From the NCBI RefSeq assembly GCF_037991315.1, contig NZ_CP150300.1, positions 5,394,001 to 5,458,000 of the forward strand: a stretch of DNA of 64,000 bases, in the 5' to 3' direction. Positions within the stretch are counted from its first letter, which is position 1. Each line of letters begins with the position of its first letter. The stretch comes from Paenibacillus sp. FSL H8-0079. Its GTDB lineage: Bacteria; Bacillota; Bacilli; Paenibacillales; Paenibacillaceae. The translations under genes and the position numbers were made by a program. Positions 42,633 to 51,953 of this stretch are shown piece by piece. The notes under the pieces are model-generated. The model saw only the letters and a list, made by a program, of their open reading frames with translations. It was not told where the DNA came from and did not search any database.

Positions 42633-43919
42633 ATGACTTCCACCAGAACCGATTCTTCCAGCGCACAACATCACGGGTCCCTCCTGCAGATGGTCCGTTC
42701 CATTCCGGGTGCTGCCCGGGAAGTCTGGCGTGGTAAACAGGCAGCCTGGCAAGCTTCAGCACAGCTACGTCACCCATTGCGTGACATGGAGTGGGACACA
42801 GATACGGCAGCTGCCCTACAGTCTGAGGTCGAGCGTTTGTTGCCTGCCAGCGGCAAGTCTTTTGCACGAACTGATCAGGTCCAAAGTGCACTTGTCTGTG
42901 AAGAAGATTGTATCATCCTTGAAGAAATTAAGACGCTGACCCAAGAGCATAATCGGAGTAACATCACTCGCACGGCAGCCTATCTGGATTGCTACGAGCA
43001 ATATCCCGAACTGCATTGGGCGCTACTGGCTCATATGGTCTCTCGCAACGGCGGATATCACATGACAGATCTTCAGAGTGATCTGATGCATAATTTACAG
43101 AATCAAAGCGATCGTGAGCATATGTATCGACTGCTGGAGCGGTGTAACGCACTCATTTTCCAGGATGCATATCCCCAGCTTCTACTGTATATGAACAGTC
43201 GCCGGATCGGACGAAGCTGTTTTCATCTCTTGTCACACTTTCACGTATCGGCGTTCATGACGCCATTTTGGGAACGCTTTTGGCTGGAACGGTGCAGTTC
43301 ACTGCTAAGTGTGGCATTAATTATTAATGAGCAGAACTATATCGAGAGCCGGGTGGTGCAGCATCCTTATTTTCAAAAAGAAGTACTTTCCAAACCCGCA
43401 TTCCATCTGCACAATCTGGCGGGTCTGAATCATATCGTCTTTCCTCTTGGACGAGAAGCGGGGCTTGCAGGACGGGTTATTGAACATTTCGGCAAGCTGG
43501 ATGAGCGCATTCTGTTTGGCAAAGGCCTGTATGCTCTGTTGTTTGGCGTAGAGCAAGTACACACACAAGTGTTGGAGTTCGCACGTTCGGTTCCCCATCG
43601 TGGCTCACGTGCCGAATATTGGCCTGGCCTGTTTACCCATCATGAAGATGAGGCAGGTGATCATACACTTTATGCTCAAGAGCTACTAGATGAAGAATGG
43701 CTACCCGAAGGGCAACGATTGTATAGTCCGGAACTTCTCGCCGTATGGGGAGACACGCCTTATGAGCCGATTACCAGACAGGACTGGCTTCAGACTCGGG
43801 ATTGTCTCGGTTATCTGACCGCACCACGTCGCCCATGGCTATTCGAGATGAGTCACGAACACCGATATGGCATGCTGAAAATAGCACTGGCTCATGATGC
43901 TAAAGTCATCACACACTAA
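42633..43919 (+). CDS. DUF2515 protein (YppC-like)
   Basis: 428 residues from the ATG at 42633, with AAAGGATG upstream. HNRSNITRTAAYLDCY and HWALLAHMVSRNGGYHMTDL are conserved features of DUF2515/YppC. No membrane segment. Function is unknown. In Bacillus yppC lies by recU and ponA; here it stands between a thioredoxin and a flippase gene. Confidence 0.8.
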   Translation: MTSTRTDSSSAQHHGSLLQMVRSIPGAAREVWRGKQAAWQASAQLRHPLRDMEWDTDTAAALQSEVERLLPASGKSFARTDQVQSALVCEEDCIILEEIKTLTQEHNRSNITRTAAYLDCYEQYPELHWALLAHMVSRNGGYHMTDLQSDLMHNLQNQSDREHMYRLLERCNALIFQDAYPQLLLYMNSRRIGRSCFHLLSHFHVSAFMTPFWERFWLERCSSLLSVALIINEQNYIESRVVQHPYFQKEVLSKPAFHLHNLAGLNHIVFPLGREAGLAGRVIEHFGKLDERILFGKGLYALLFGVEQVHTQVLEFARSVPHRGSRAEYWPGLFTHHEDEAGDHTLYAQELLDEEWLPEGQRLYSPELLAVWGDTPYEPITRQDWLQTRDCLGYLTAPRRPWLFEMSHEHRYGMLKIALAHDAKVITH

Positions 43920-44042
43920 TGCTGAAGATCATATGGAGCAGGCAAAGCCGCATGATGTAGATAATCCGATGCACCGCTAGCAGAGGCTTACTCACCTAAT
44001 AATTAGCCTAATGTTTAACTCAGGCGCTCAGCTGGTCTTAAC

Positions 44043-44088
44043 GATACAAAAAGCCCTGTCCGCTTTAACAGCAGACAGAGCTTGTATC
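44043..44088 (-). terminator. terminator after the flippase gene
   Basis: GATACAA/TTGTATC (44043-44049, 44082-44088) and AGCCCTGTC/GACAGAGCT form a long stem downstream of the flippase stop at 44132. It could also stop transcripts from the DUF2515 gene. Confidence 0.65.
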
Positions 44089-44131
44089 ATATTTTGCACA
44101 ATATTGATCTTAAATGATTATTCTGGCAGGG

Positions 44132-45760
44132 TTATCCTCTCTGCACGCCTCCACGTTGGAGACGCATGAGTGGACGGAGAATTTTTTGCAGAATACGGGG
44201 GTAACTGCCCAGCTCGTCCTTGCGCAGTACACGCAGCACGACCATGAGAACCAGATACACCACCACCACAAGCACTCCAACCACAAGACAGGTAAGCAAG
44301 AAGGATACGCGCGCTGGCAGGAACAGTCCAAAGATCATATTGCCAATCCAGTTCGCTGCAAACCCTACACCTGCTGCAAGCACCACTGTAATGATGAACC
44401 CTTTCCAGCGATCTCCCATGATGGAGAAATCAACGATTTTGCGAAGGACTCGCAGATTCAGGTACGTGATCACCAAGAAGCAGAGGGCCGTTGCAATAAT
44501 GATGCCGTAAATACCGAAGATTGGCGCCAGAATCAGACTTGCGACCAATTTGATCACAACACCTGCTGCGACACTAACCATCGTAATTCGCGGTTTACCT
44601 ACCCCAAGCAAAATGGAGTTGGTCGTCATCATCGTAATCTGGAAAATGGTACCGAATGTCAGCAAAGCAATGATCGGCGTTCCATCCAGATTGGTAAACA
44701 GCAATCCATTAACCGAATACGCTGCCGCACACAGTGCAATGACAATCGGCATACCTGTCAGAATCGAAATGCGCAATGCAAGTGTAACCTGATTCTTCAG
44801 ATGAGCTTCATCCTTGCGGGCAAATGCTGCCGAAATGACAGGCACCAACGACTGACTTAAAGCGATAGCCAGAATCGGAGGAATACCCGCAATACTTTGG
44901 GCCTTGGCACCCAGGATCGCAAGTACGCCTGTCGCTTCTTCGAGTCCGATCTGGCCACTAAGCAGTGGTACCACAAGGGATGAATCGATGAAGTTAATGG
45001 CTGGAACCGCAAGTGAAGACAGCACAATTGGAATAGACAGCTTGAAGATATCACTGTAGATACCTCGCATCGGCAACTGCTCTGCACGCTCGTAATTCAA
45101 TTGGGCCGCACGGTCGCTACGACGCAGCTTCAAGGTGAAGTACAGCATGACACCGAAGGCACCCACACTTCCTAATACCCCACCAAATGAAGCACCCGCA
45201 GCAATCGTCTGGTCATCATAATTCCATTGCAGCATGACATAAGCCACGATAATGGCTGTACCTACGCGAGCAAACTGTTCCACAATCTGTGAAATACCGC
45301 CTGCTGTCATGTTGCCGCGTCCTTGGAAATATCCACGCATCATCGCAATAGCCGGGAAGAGCAGCAAGGCTGGGGCCAAGGCGCGAATGGCGCTGACTGA
45401 CTCCGGTACTTTGGACACATACGTAGCATAATAAGGTGCCGCGAACCATAACAAAGCAGACATGACTACCCCGGCCACAGCCGCAAAGATCAGGGCTGCA
45501 CGGTAGATCTGTTGAGCTTCACCCGCGCGTCCGAGCGCATAGCGTTCCGATACCATTTTACTCAGAGTACTCGGTATGCCCGCTGTTGCTACAGTTAACA
45601 GCATTAAATATACCGTATTGGAGATCGTAAACGATGCGTTACCGATATCGCCGAGGATATGCTCCAGCGGCACCCGTTGAACCAATCCGAGTACTCTCGC
45701 GATCAGCGCAGCTGCCGCCAGAATGAGCGTACCCCTAATGAATGTTTCTTTCTTAGACAA
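44132..45760 (-). CDS. MOP-superfamily lipid II flippase-like protein (YtgP/MurJ type)
   Basis: 542 residues from a TTG at 45760 with AAAGGGG upstream (the frame extends upstream but without a start signal). Fourteen membrane helices are predicted. RGTLILAAAALIARVLGL and MMRGYFQGRGNM are typical of the SpoVB/YtgP branch; length fits YtgP (about 544). Likely flips lipid-linked peptidoglycan precursor or another polysaccharide intermediate. Sits close to other envelope genes. Confidence 0.85.
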   Translation of the reverse strand: MSKKETFIRGTLILAAAALIARVLGLVQRVPLEHILGDIGNASFTISNTVYLMLLTVATAGIPSTLSKMVSERYALGRAGEAQQIYRAALIFAAVAGVVMSALLWFAAPYYATYVSKVPESVSAIRALAPALLLFPAIAMMRGYFQGRGNMTAGGISQIVEQFARVGTAIIVAYVMLQWNYDDQTIAAGASFGGVLGSVGAFGVMLYFTLKLRRSDRAAQLNYERAEQLPMRGIYSDIFKLSIPIVLSSLAVPAINFIDSSLVVPLLSGQIGLEEATGVLAILGAKAQSIAGIPPILAIALSQSLVPVISAAFARKDEAHLKNQVTLALRISILTGMPIVIALCAAAYSVNGLLFTNLDGTPIIALLTFGTIFQITMMTTNSILLGVGKPRITMVSVAAGVVIKLVASLILAPIFGIYGIIIATALCFLVITYLNLRVLRKIVDFSIMGDRWKGFIITVVLAAGVGFAANWIGNMIFGLFLPARVSFLLTCLVVGVLVVVVYLVLMVVLRVLRKDELGSYPRILQKILRPLMRLQRGGVQRG

Positions 45761-45821
45761 ACCAATTCCCCTTCTTTCCTCCACACCGGACGTACATCCC
45801 GTTGAAGCTAATCCCGAACGT

Positions 45822-46313
45822 TTAGGCGAATCTTACCACCCAGATAATAAAGAGAACAATCATGACGATTTGCAAAATAATTTTCATTACAGTGCTCGTA
45901 AATAGCCCCACCACGGAACCAAAACCAACTTTGGACGCTTTGGAAGGTGAAGACCCTCCGATCAGTTCCCCGATAAAAGCACCGATAAATGGTCCCAGCA
46001 CCAGTCCGAATGCCGGAATGACAAATGGCCCAATGATAACACCAATGGTACTCAGCGTGGTCGATAGCTTGGAGCCACCGAACTTCTTCACACCCCAAGC
46101 GCTGACGACATAATCAGCCACGAACAACACAACAACAATCAGAATCTGGATGATCCAGAACCACACGCCGAACGGATCAAAGCTGAAGAACCAGCCGTAG
46201 ACCAGAAACGCGAAGAAAATCGCTACAGCACCAGGCAGTATGGGATATACCGTTCCAGCCATCCCCACTGCAAACAGCAGCACAATTAAAATCCAGGCAA
46301 CGGTTGCGAGCAA
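45822..46313 (-). CDS. DUF456 membrane protein
   Basis: 163 residues starting at a TTG with GGGGGAG upstream. Four hydrophobic segments with DUF456 features: PILPGAVAIFFAF, VADYVVSAWGVKKFGGSK and PFIGAFIGELIGG. Function unknown. The start lies 3 bases after the HAD phosphatase stop, so the two are co-transcribed, and the flippase gene follows 61 bases on. Confidence 0.88.
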   Translation of the reverse strand: MLATVAWILIVLLFAVGMAGTVYPILPGAVAIFFAFLVYGWFFSFDPFGVWFWIIQILIVVVLFVADYVVSAWGVKKFGGSKLSTTLSTIGVIIGPFVIPAFGLVLGPFIGAFIGELIGGSSPSKASKVGFGSVVGLFTSTVMKIILQIVMIVLFIIWVVRFA

Positions 46314-46316
46314 AGG

Positions 46317-47066
46317 TTACTCCCCCTTCAAAATATGTTCACGGATCACTTCGACGATACCGTCATCATTGTTACTCGCTACGATCAGATCGGCCGCTTC
46401 CTTCACCTGCTCTTGCGCATTGCCCATCGCTACACCAAGACCTACCGCCTCAATGACAGCCAGATCGTTCAAACTGTCTCCGACAGCAACGACTTCGGAC
46501 ATCTCGATGCCCAGCAGCTTGCAGACTTCCGCTACACCACTAGCTTTGGATACGCCAGCAGGGTTGATCTCAATATTGACGGGTGAAGAATTCGTCATTT
46601 GCAGACCACCCATTTGTTGCAGTTCCATCATGATCTGGTGACGCACTTCATCCACTTCGGTATTGAAGCCAAATTTCAACCATTCCAGACCTTCAATATT
46701 GTCCGTCCAGCGATCACGGTTGAACAGCTCTTCCACGGAGTATGCCCAGTACCAGCTATTATATTTCTCACCAATTTCCTGCATTTTACGAATCAATGCC
46801 GGGTCCATCAGATGACGCATATGCAGATCATGCGGTGCTTTCCAGACCTCACTACCGTTAACGGTAACCATCGGTGTCTCTAGTCCAAGTTGGACCGCAT
46901 AAGGCATCGCATGGAATACGGCTCTTCCCGTAGAAAGGCACACATGTACACCCCGTCGAATGGCAATCTGTATCCACTTGGCAGTCTCCTGTGTAATTTC
47001 ATGATTATCGTTAAGCAATGTTCCATCCATATCTAGTGCCAGCAATTTGTATTTCAGTTCACTCAT
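46317..47066 (-). CDS. Cof-type HAD hydrolase
   Basis: 249 residues with TAGGAGG upstream. HAD motifs: ALDMDGTLLND (nucleophile Asp), LSTGRA, and VAVGDSLNDLAV (metal-binding Asp). The type IIB cap region is in the middle. These act on sugar phosphates or flavin/pyridoxal phosphates; the substrate is not readable. First gene of an operon with DUF456. Confidence 0.93.
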   Translation of the reverse strand: MSELKYKLLALDMDGTLLNDNHEITQETAKWIQIAIRRGVHVCLSTGRAVFHAMPYAVQLGLETPMVTVNGSEVWKAPHDLHMRHLMDPALIRKMQEIGEKYNSWYWAYSVEELFNRDRWTDNIEGLEWLKFGFNTEVDEVRHQIMMELQQMGGLQMTNSSPVNIEINPAGVSKASGVAEVCKLLGIEMSEVVAVGDSLNDLAVIEAVGLGVAMGNAQEQVKEAADLIVASNNDDGIVEVIREHILKGE

Positions 47067-47096
47067 ACAGTAGTTCCTCCTAGGTTGTCTCTCTCC

Positions 47097-47171
47097 AAGT
47101 TGAACTCATGGATATCCATTCAGGCACTACGCGGGCCCTCTCCGTTCCACAATGGTTCTCCAGCTCAACTT
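47097..47171. repeat. short inverted-repeat element, likely deletion derivative of copy 1
   Basis: AAGTTGAACT (47097-47106) and AGCTCAACTT (47162-47171) are near-perfect inverted ends like those of copy 1. The interior retains CCCTCTCCGTT, also found just inside the right end of copy 1. The core is missing. The rest of 47067-47383 holds no gene. Confidence 0.55.
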
Positions 47172-47383
47172 AAAGGTTCTCTTTATCTAATTTTAAACAT
47201 TCTTTCACAACAAGATCGCCCGGCATCCGTAAAACGGACGCTCCGGACGTCACAGCTAACGACATTTTACCACAGATCATCTGTATGCAACAAAATAACC
47301 CGTAATCAGAAGGATGACACATCAAGATAGATATATGTTCTATATCGAACTAACCATTCATGCCTTCAAAGCAAGCAGTATCC

Positions 47384-47410
47384 AAAAAAGGCAAGGGAAA
47401 CTCCCCTGCC
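47384..47410 (-). terminator. terminator of the first PBP gene
   Basis: GGCAGGGGA/TCCCTTGCC on the minus strand is followed by TTTTTT (47384-47389 on the plus strand). It lies about 60 bases past the stop. Confidence 0.75.
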
Positions 47411-47470
47411 TCTGCAAATCAAATCTAATTCATTCACTGCATATCAGTGCATTTCAATATTCAGTATTAC

Positions 47471-49447
47471 TTACTCTTGGTCTTGCTTCTGATCTTTCTT
47501 GCCTTTCGGCGTTCCATCGAGACCATATACTTCATCGTATGCATCGAAAATTTTCCGTGCAATTGGCGAAGCACTGACTGACCCGAACCCACCTTCCGGT
47601 ACCACAACCGCTACAGCCAGCTTCGGATTATCCCGTGGTGCAAAGGCAATAAATACACCATTTTCTTTTTTGTTCGGTCCGGTCCCCTGCTCTGATGTTC
47701 CTGTTTTCCGGGCATAATCGTAAGGGAAACCGTCAAATGAGCTTACTTTGGTAACCATACCTTTATGAACTTCATTCCAGTGCGCATCGGCAAAATCAAC
47801 TTCATTGAGCACTTTAGGTTTAATCTCTTTCACCACATTGCCGTCCGCGTCACGGATTTCCTTCACCAGATGCGGTTCCATCCGTTTGCCCTTATTGGCA
47901 AGCATCGTCGTGTATTGGGCGAGTTGCATTGTAGTGTACTTGGCTTGCTGTCCAAAGGAGGCAAATGCCAAACGTGTTAGAGCTGATTCGTCTTCATTAT
48001 TATATTCTAGCCTACCCAGAAATTCATTAGGCAGATCTACACCAGTGGACACACCCAATCCGAATTCTTTCATATGCTCGTCCCAGATTTGAATACCCTT
48101 AGTGGAGCCATATTTGCTTAACAAACGTTTACCTACCATATCGATCATGAAGGCATTGGAGGATTTTTCAATCGCTCTTCTGGCGGTGATAGAACCATTA
48201 TAAGCAGAATGCGAGTTCTTCACTTGTCGTCCGTCTTTCCCCAAGATAGCATATCCCGGATCATGATAGGTCTGTCCTGCTGTAAATAATCCCTCTTTCA
48301 ATCCAATCAGCACACTTAGCGGCTTAATTACTGATCCAAGAAGTATAACGGATTCCGCCCGACTAGGCTTGGCATCATTCGGCGGGAACGACTCGGTGGT
48401 TCCATTCCGGAATACATATTTAATTTTGTCATAATCCCAATCGTTCGGATCATAATCCGGCATACTTGCCATAGCTACCACATTTCCTGTATCCACTTCC
48501 ATGGCTACTGCGTATCCGGTAATCGCCTTCGGAAGTCTGCGCAGTTCGTCCGTTATCGCCTCTTGTGCGGCCATTTGAATTTCCTTGTTAATGGTGGAAA
48601 CCAGACTGTAGCCTTTCTCTGGCGGAGTTTGTAACATCGTTCCATCCGGCAGATTACGTGCGTCAATATCAATGGACTGGTAGCCGCTTCGTCCACGGAG
48701 TTCTTCCTGATATTGCAGCTCCAATCCATCAAACCCAACCTTCTCTTCCTCATGATACACAAGCCCAGGATCACGCTGGGTACTTGCCCCCTCACGGATG
48801 GCTTTGTATTTGGCAATGGAATCTGGTGCCCGTTTGAACTCTCTTGTATAACCTACAACCTGAACGGCTACACCATCCGGGTCATATTTTCTAATGTTTT
48901 CTTCCAGCACCATAACGCCCGGATAATCTGCTTTTTTCTCCATAAAAAAGGCAATCTCTTTTGTCGATAGATCCGACTTCACCAATCTTGGCACATACCC
49001 GAACGTTTTCTGATAATCCAGATCCAGTCGTTTGATGATCTCTTCCGCATCCAGCTGCTCCTTGTCCCCTGGATTAAACTGCTTAAACACAGCCGCCAGA
49101 TCATGAGCCAGTTCCTCTGCTTCCTGTCTACGTTCATCATTCCGATAATCCTCATATAACAACACATAGAGGGACTGTACAGGTTCGGAATAAGCGAGCG
49201 CCACTTCTCCTGTTGCATCATAGATGGGACCACGAACAGGGGCGAGTGGAATGTCTTTGGTATTACGACTCGTTTCCATATACGTCAGTTCGGGACCCTC
49301 CACAAATTGCACAAAGGCCAATCTGAATATGAGGATACTGAATATGACAAATGCCGCGAAAAAAAACAGATTCAGCCTTGCGCCGGAAGGCTTGTTGACG
49401 GGTGCATCTTCCTCAGCCATGGGTTTCTTCTTCAATCGGTTAAACAT
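47471..49447 (-). CDS. class B penicillin-binding protein 2 (paralogue A)
   Basis: 658 residues: a short cytoplasmic tail, one membrane anchor (about 27-48), a PBP dimerisation region and a transpeptidase domain. S372 and K375 in LLGSVIKPL form the SxxK motif, SSN in EKSSNAFM is the second, and KTGTSEQ the third. It cross-links peptidoglycan outside the membrane; the class fits elongation-type PBP2/PbpA. Its 3-prime end is Lys/Gln/Asp-rich. The neighbouring gene encodes a close paralogue. Confidence 0.93.
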   Translation of the reverse strand: MFNRLKKKPMAEEDAPVNKPSGARLNLFFFAAFVIFSILIFRLAFVQFVEGPELTYMETSRNTKDIPLAPVRGPIYDATGEVALAYSEPVQSLYVLLYEDYRNDERRQEAEELAHDLAAVFKQFNPGDKEQLDAEEIIKRLDLDYQKTFGYVPRLVKSDLSTKEIAFFMEKKADYPGVMVLEENIRKYDPDGVAVQVVGYTREFKRAPDSIAKYKAIREGASTQRDPGLVYHEEEKVGFDGLELQYQEELRGRSGYQSIDIDARNLPDGTMLQTPPEKGYSLVSTINKEIQMAAQEAITDELRRLPKAITGYAVAMEVDTGNVVAMASMPDYDPNDWDYDKIKYVFRNGTTESFPPNDAKPSRAESVILLGSVIKPLSVLIGLKEGLFTAGQTYHDPGYAILGKDGRQVKNSHSAYNGSITARRAIEKSSNAFMIDMVGKRLLSKYGSTKGIQIWDEHMKEFGLGVSTGVDLPNEFLGRLEYNNEDESALTRLAFASFGQQAKYTTMQLAQYTTMLANKGKRMEPHLVKEIRDADGNVVKEIKPKVLNEVDFADAHWNEVHKGMVTKVSSFDGFPYDYARKTGTSEQGTGPNKKENGVFIAFAPRDNPKLAVAVVVPEGGFGSVSASPIARKIFDAYDEVYGLDGTPKGKKDQKQDQE

Positions 49448-49770
49448 GTTTTAAGCCTCTCCCGTTCCTCTATAAAAAATATAATATCTAATCCATATTG
49501 TGCATGTGTTCAATCCCTTATTTAATCCTTTCTCAACCAAGTCTACCAAAGGTTAGCTGTCACGTCTTTCAATTTTTGGTTACATTTTCGTAAACATAAC
49601 CGTTACACTCACCCATCTACCGATTTAAATGTAAACACTGACATATCAACGTTATTCCGTTTTGTCGAAAGCGTTTACCCTTCCCTTATATAAACGTGAT
49701 ACAGTTCATTTGGTTACACATTAATGCAATTAATTAGTTCACTCCCTCGATCCAAGCTCTGCGTGAAAAC
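49448..49770. other. region between the two PBP genes
   Basis: About 320 bases with no gene. It includes AAAGCGTTTACCC near 49670, which only partly resembles a cre site, and AT-rich sequence suitable for a separate promoter of the downstream PBP. The presence of the next terminator means the two genes are transcribed separately. Confidence 0.4.
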
Positions 49771-49800
49771 AAAAAAGAGGACCCTGCGAAGGGTCCCCTC
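49771..49800 (-). terminator. terminator of the second PBP gene
   Basis: GAGGACCCT-GCGA-AGGGTCCCCTC stem with an A6/T6 tract (49771-49776) on the minus-strand downstream side, 18 bases past the stop. Confidence 0.85.
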
Positions 49801-49818
49801 TGTAACCAATGCCTCACA

Positions 49819-51849
49819 TCACTGTGTGCCTGATTCTGATTCTTTGTTTTTGTCTTTTTTCGGTACACCGTCGAGACCAAATTCCTCGTCATAGGCATCA
49901 AAGATCGCACGTGCAACCGGAGCCGCACTGCTCGAACCAAAGCCCCCTTCGGGAATAACTACAGCAACAGCAAGCTTCGGATTATTACGTGGTGCATAGG
50001 CGATAAACACCCCATTATCCACGAGTTTGCCACCTACTACCTGTGTCGATGTTCCTGTTTTTCTGGCAAAATCGTAAGGGAATCCGCTAAATGCGGATAC
50101 CTCGGTTGCCATGCCTCGTTGTACTTCGTTCCAGTAGGAATCGTTAAACTCCACCGTGCTGAGTACCTTCGGTTTTACTTTCTCAACCACGTTGCCTTCC
50201 GAATCCCGGAACTCGCTAACCAGTTGCGGCTCCATACGTTTACCTTTATTCGCAAGCATCGTCGTGTATTGTGCTAACTGCATGGTTGTATATTTCCCCT
50301 GTTGTCCAAAGGACCCATACACGAGACGCGTCAGCGAGCTTTCCGTGGTATTCATGTAATCCCGTATTCCCAGGAATTCATTCGGCAGATCCACCCCTGT
50401 GGATACTCCAAGGCCGAACTGCTTCATGTATTCATCCCATTTGTCAATTCCGGTCGCACCGTATTTTGAGTACAACTTCTTCCCAATCTCATCAATCATG
50501 AATACGTTCGAGGAATGACGAATCGCATCATGCGGACGCATCGCACCGTACACATGCCCCGATGAGTTCTGAACTCTGCGGTTGTCCCCACCAAAGGTTG
50601 TTGAACCTCTATCCGAATAAACGGTATTTGTTGTGAAGAACCCTTCTTTCAAACCGATCAAGACACTAAGCGGTTTGATGGTGGAGCCGAGTAGTACGAT
50701 CGATTCGGCTCGCTTTTTAGAATCATCCGGAGGGAATGAACGAATCGTACCATTTTGATACACATATTTGATATCATCATACTGATCATTTGTGATACTG
50801 CCTGTTCTCCAGATGTTGGTATCATAATCCGGCATACTGGCAGCAGATACGATTTTCCCCGTATCCACTTCCATCGCAACTGCAAATCCGGTCTTTGCAT
50901 TCGGATGTAATTTACCGGAAACCGGATTCCGATGAAGCCAACTCAACTGATCCAGGATGGCCTGTTCTGTTTTCACCTGAACGTTCTTGTTAATACTGGA
51001 AATCAGGTCGTAACCTTTCTCCGGCGGGGTAGAACCAGCCACACCTTCAGGCAAGTTACGTAAATCAACATCAACGGACGTATATCCGCTTTTGCCACGG
51101 AGAGCATCCTGATATTGCAACTCCAGTCCATCAAAGCCTACAAATTCATTTTCCGTATACACCAGGCCCGGATCCGTTTGCGTTTTATTAGCCTCGTCTA
51201 CCTCTTTGTATTTGTCCAGGGCCTTCGAACTTCTGAACTTCTTCAGATAACCGATTGTCTGAACCGCTACCGTATCCGGATCGTAGAATCGTACACTCTC
51301 CTCGACGATCTGAATCCCTTTGAACTCGTCCTTATGCTGTAGGAAATAAGCTACCTCTTCCTCGGACAGATCACTCTTGATCAGACGCGGCATAAAACCG
51401 TTCGCCTTGCGTGAATTTAGGTCCATCTCTTCGAGAATTTGTTCCACCGTAAGTGGCTCTGAATCCTTCAGCTTGTACTGTTCAAATACATCATGCAACC
51501 GGGTTGCAATGTCTTGCACTTCCCCAATATTCGGACTCGGCTGACCACCCACATCCCCATAGTTTTTATAAAGTGTCAGGTAGAGAGACTGAATGGGCTT
51601 GGAATAAGCCAACTTTACTTCACCTGTGGAGTCATAGATCGTTCCCCTCACGGGAGGGAGCGGTACATCCTTGGTAATGTTACTCGCTTCTTCCTGACTG
51701 AGTTCAGGTCCTTCCACGAATTGCAAAAACGCCAATCGTACAATAATAACGCTAAAAATAACAAAGGAAGCGAAGAAAAATACGTTCATTCGGTAGCTAA
51801 AGCGCCGTTTGTCCGTAAGTTCGTCCTTCTCATTGGAATGCTTTTTCAT
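49819..51849 (-). CDS. class B penicillin-binding protein 2 (paralogue B)
   Basis: 676 residues, same layout as paralogue A: anchor at about 21-42, S389 and K392 in LLGSTIKPL, SSN in RHSSNVFM, and KTGTSTQ. Long stretches are identical to paralogue A (for example YTTMQLAQYTTMLANKGKRM), so the two arose by tandem duplication. Paralogue B has small insertions near residues 107-116 and in the HRNPVSGKLHPNAK region. Both keep all catalytic motifs, so both should be active; division of labour (growth versus sporulation) is only a guess. Confidence 0.93.
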   Translation of the reverse strand: MKKHSNEKDELTDKRRFSYRMNVFFFASFVIFSVIIVRLAFLQFVEGPELSQEEASNITKDVPLPPVRGTIYDSTGEVKLAYSKPIQSLYLTLYKNYGDVGGQPSPNIGEVQDIATRLHDVFEQYKLKDSEPLTVEQILEEMDLNSRKANGFMPRLIKSDLSEEEVAYFLQHKDEFKGIQIVEESVRFYDPDTVAVQTIGYLKKFRSSKALDKYKEVDEANKTQTDPGLVYTENEFVGFDGLELQYQDALRGKSGYTSVDVDLRNLPEGVAGSTPPEKGYDLISSINKNVQVKTEQAILDQLSWLHRNPVSGKLHPNAKTGFAVAMEVDTGKIVSAASMPDYDTNIWRTGSITNDQYDDIKYVYQNGTIRSFPPDDSKKRAESIVLLGSTIKPLSVLIGLKEGFFTTNTVYSDRGSTTFGGDNRRVQNSSGHVYGAMRPHDAIRHSSNVFMIDEIGKKLYSKYGATGIDKWDEYMKQFGLGVSTGVDLPNEFLGIRDYMNTTESSLTRLVYGSFGQQGKYTTMQLAQYTTMLANKGKRMEPQLVSEFRDSEGNVVEKVKPKVLSTVEFNDSYWNEVQRGMATEVSAFSGFPYDFARKTGTSTQVVGGKLVDNGVFIAYAPRNNPKLAVAVVIPEGGFGSSSAAPVARAIFDAYDEEFGLDGVPKKDKNKESESGTQ

Positions 51850-51953
51850 TCATCCTACCTCTTTCATGACTTGATGCATACCGCTCAAACTGGTTCTTTC
51901 CGGCATGATAACCTGGCAACGTCGTCATATACGGACCCATGTCCGTTGTAATG

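Noticed and set aside
49669..49683. Cre-like site between the PBP genes
   Set aside because: Mismatches at both ends of the consensus and no reason for carbon control of PBPs.
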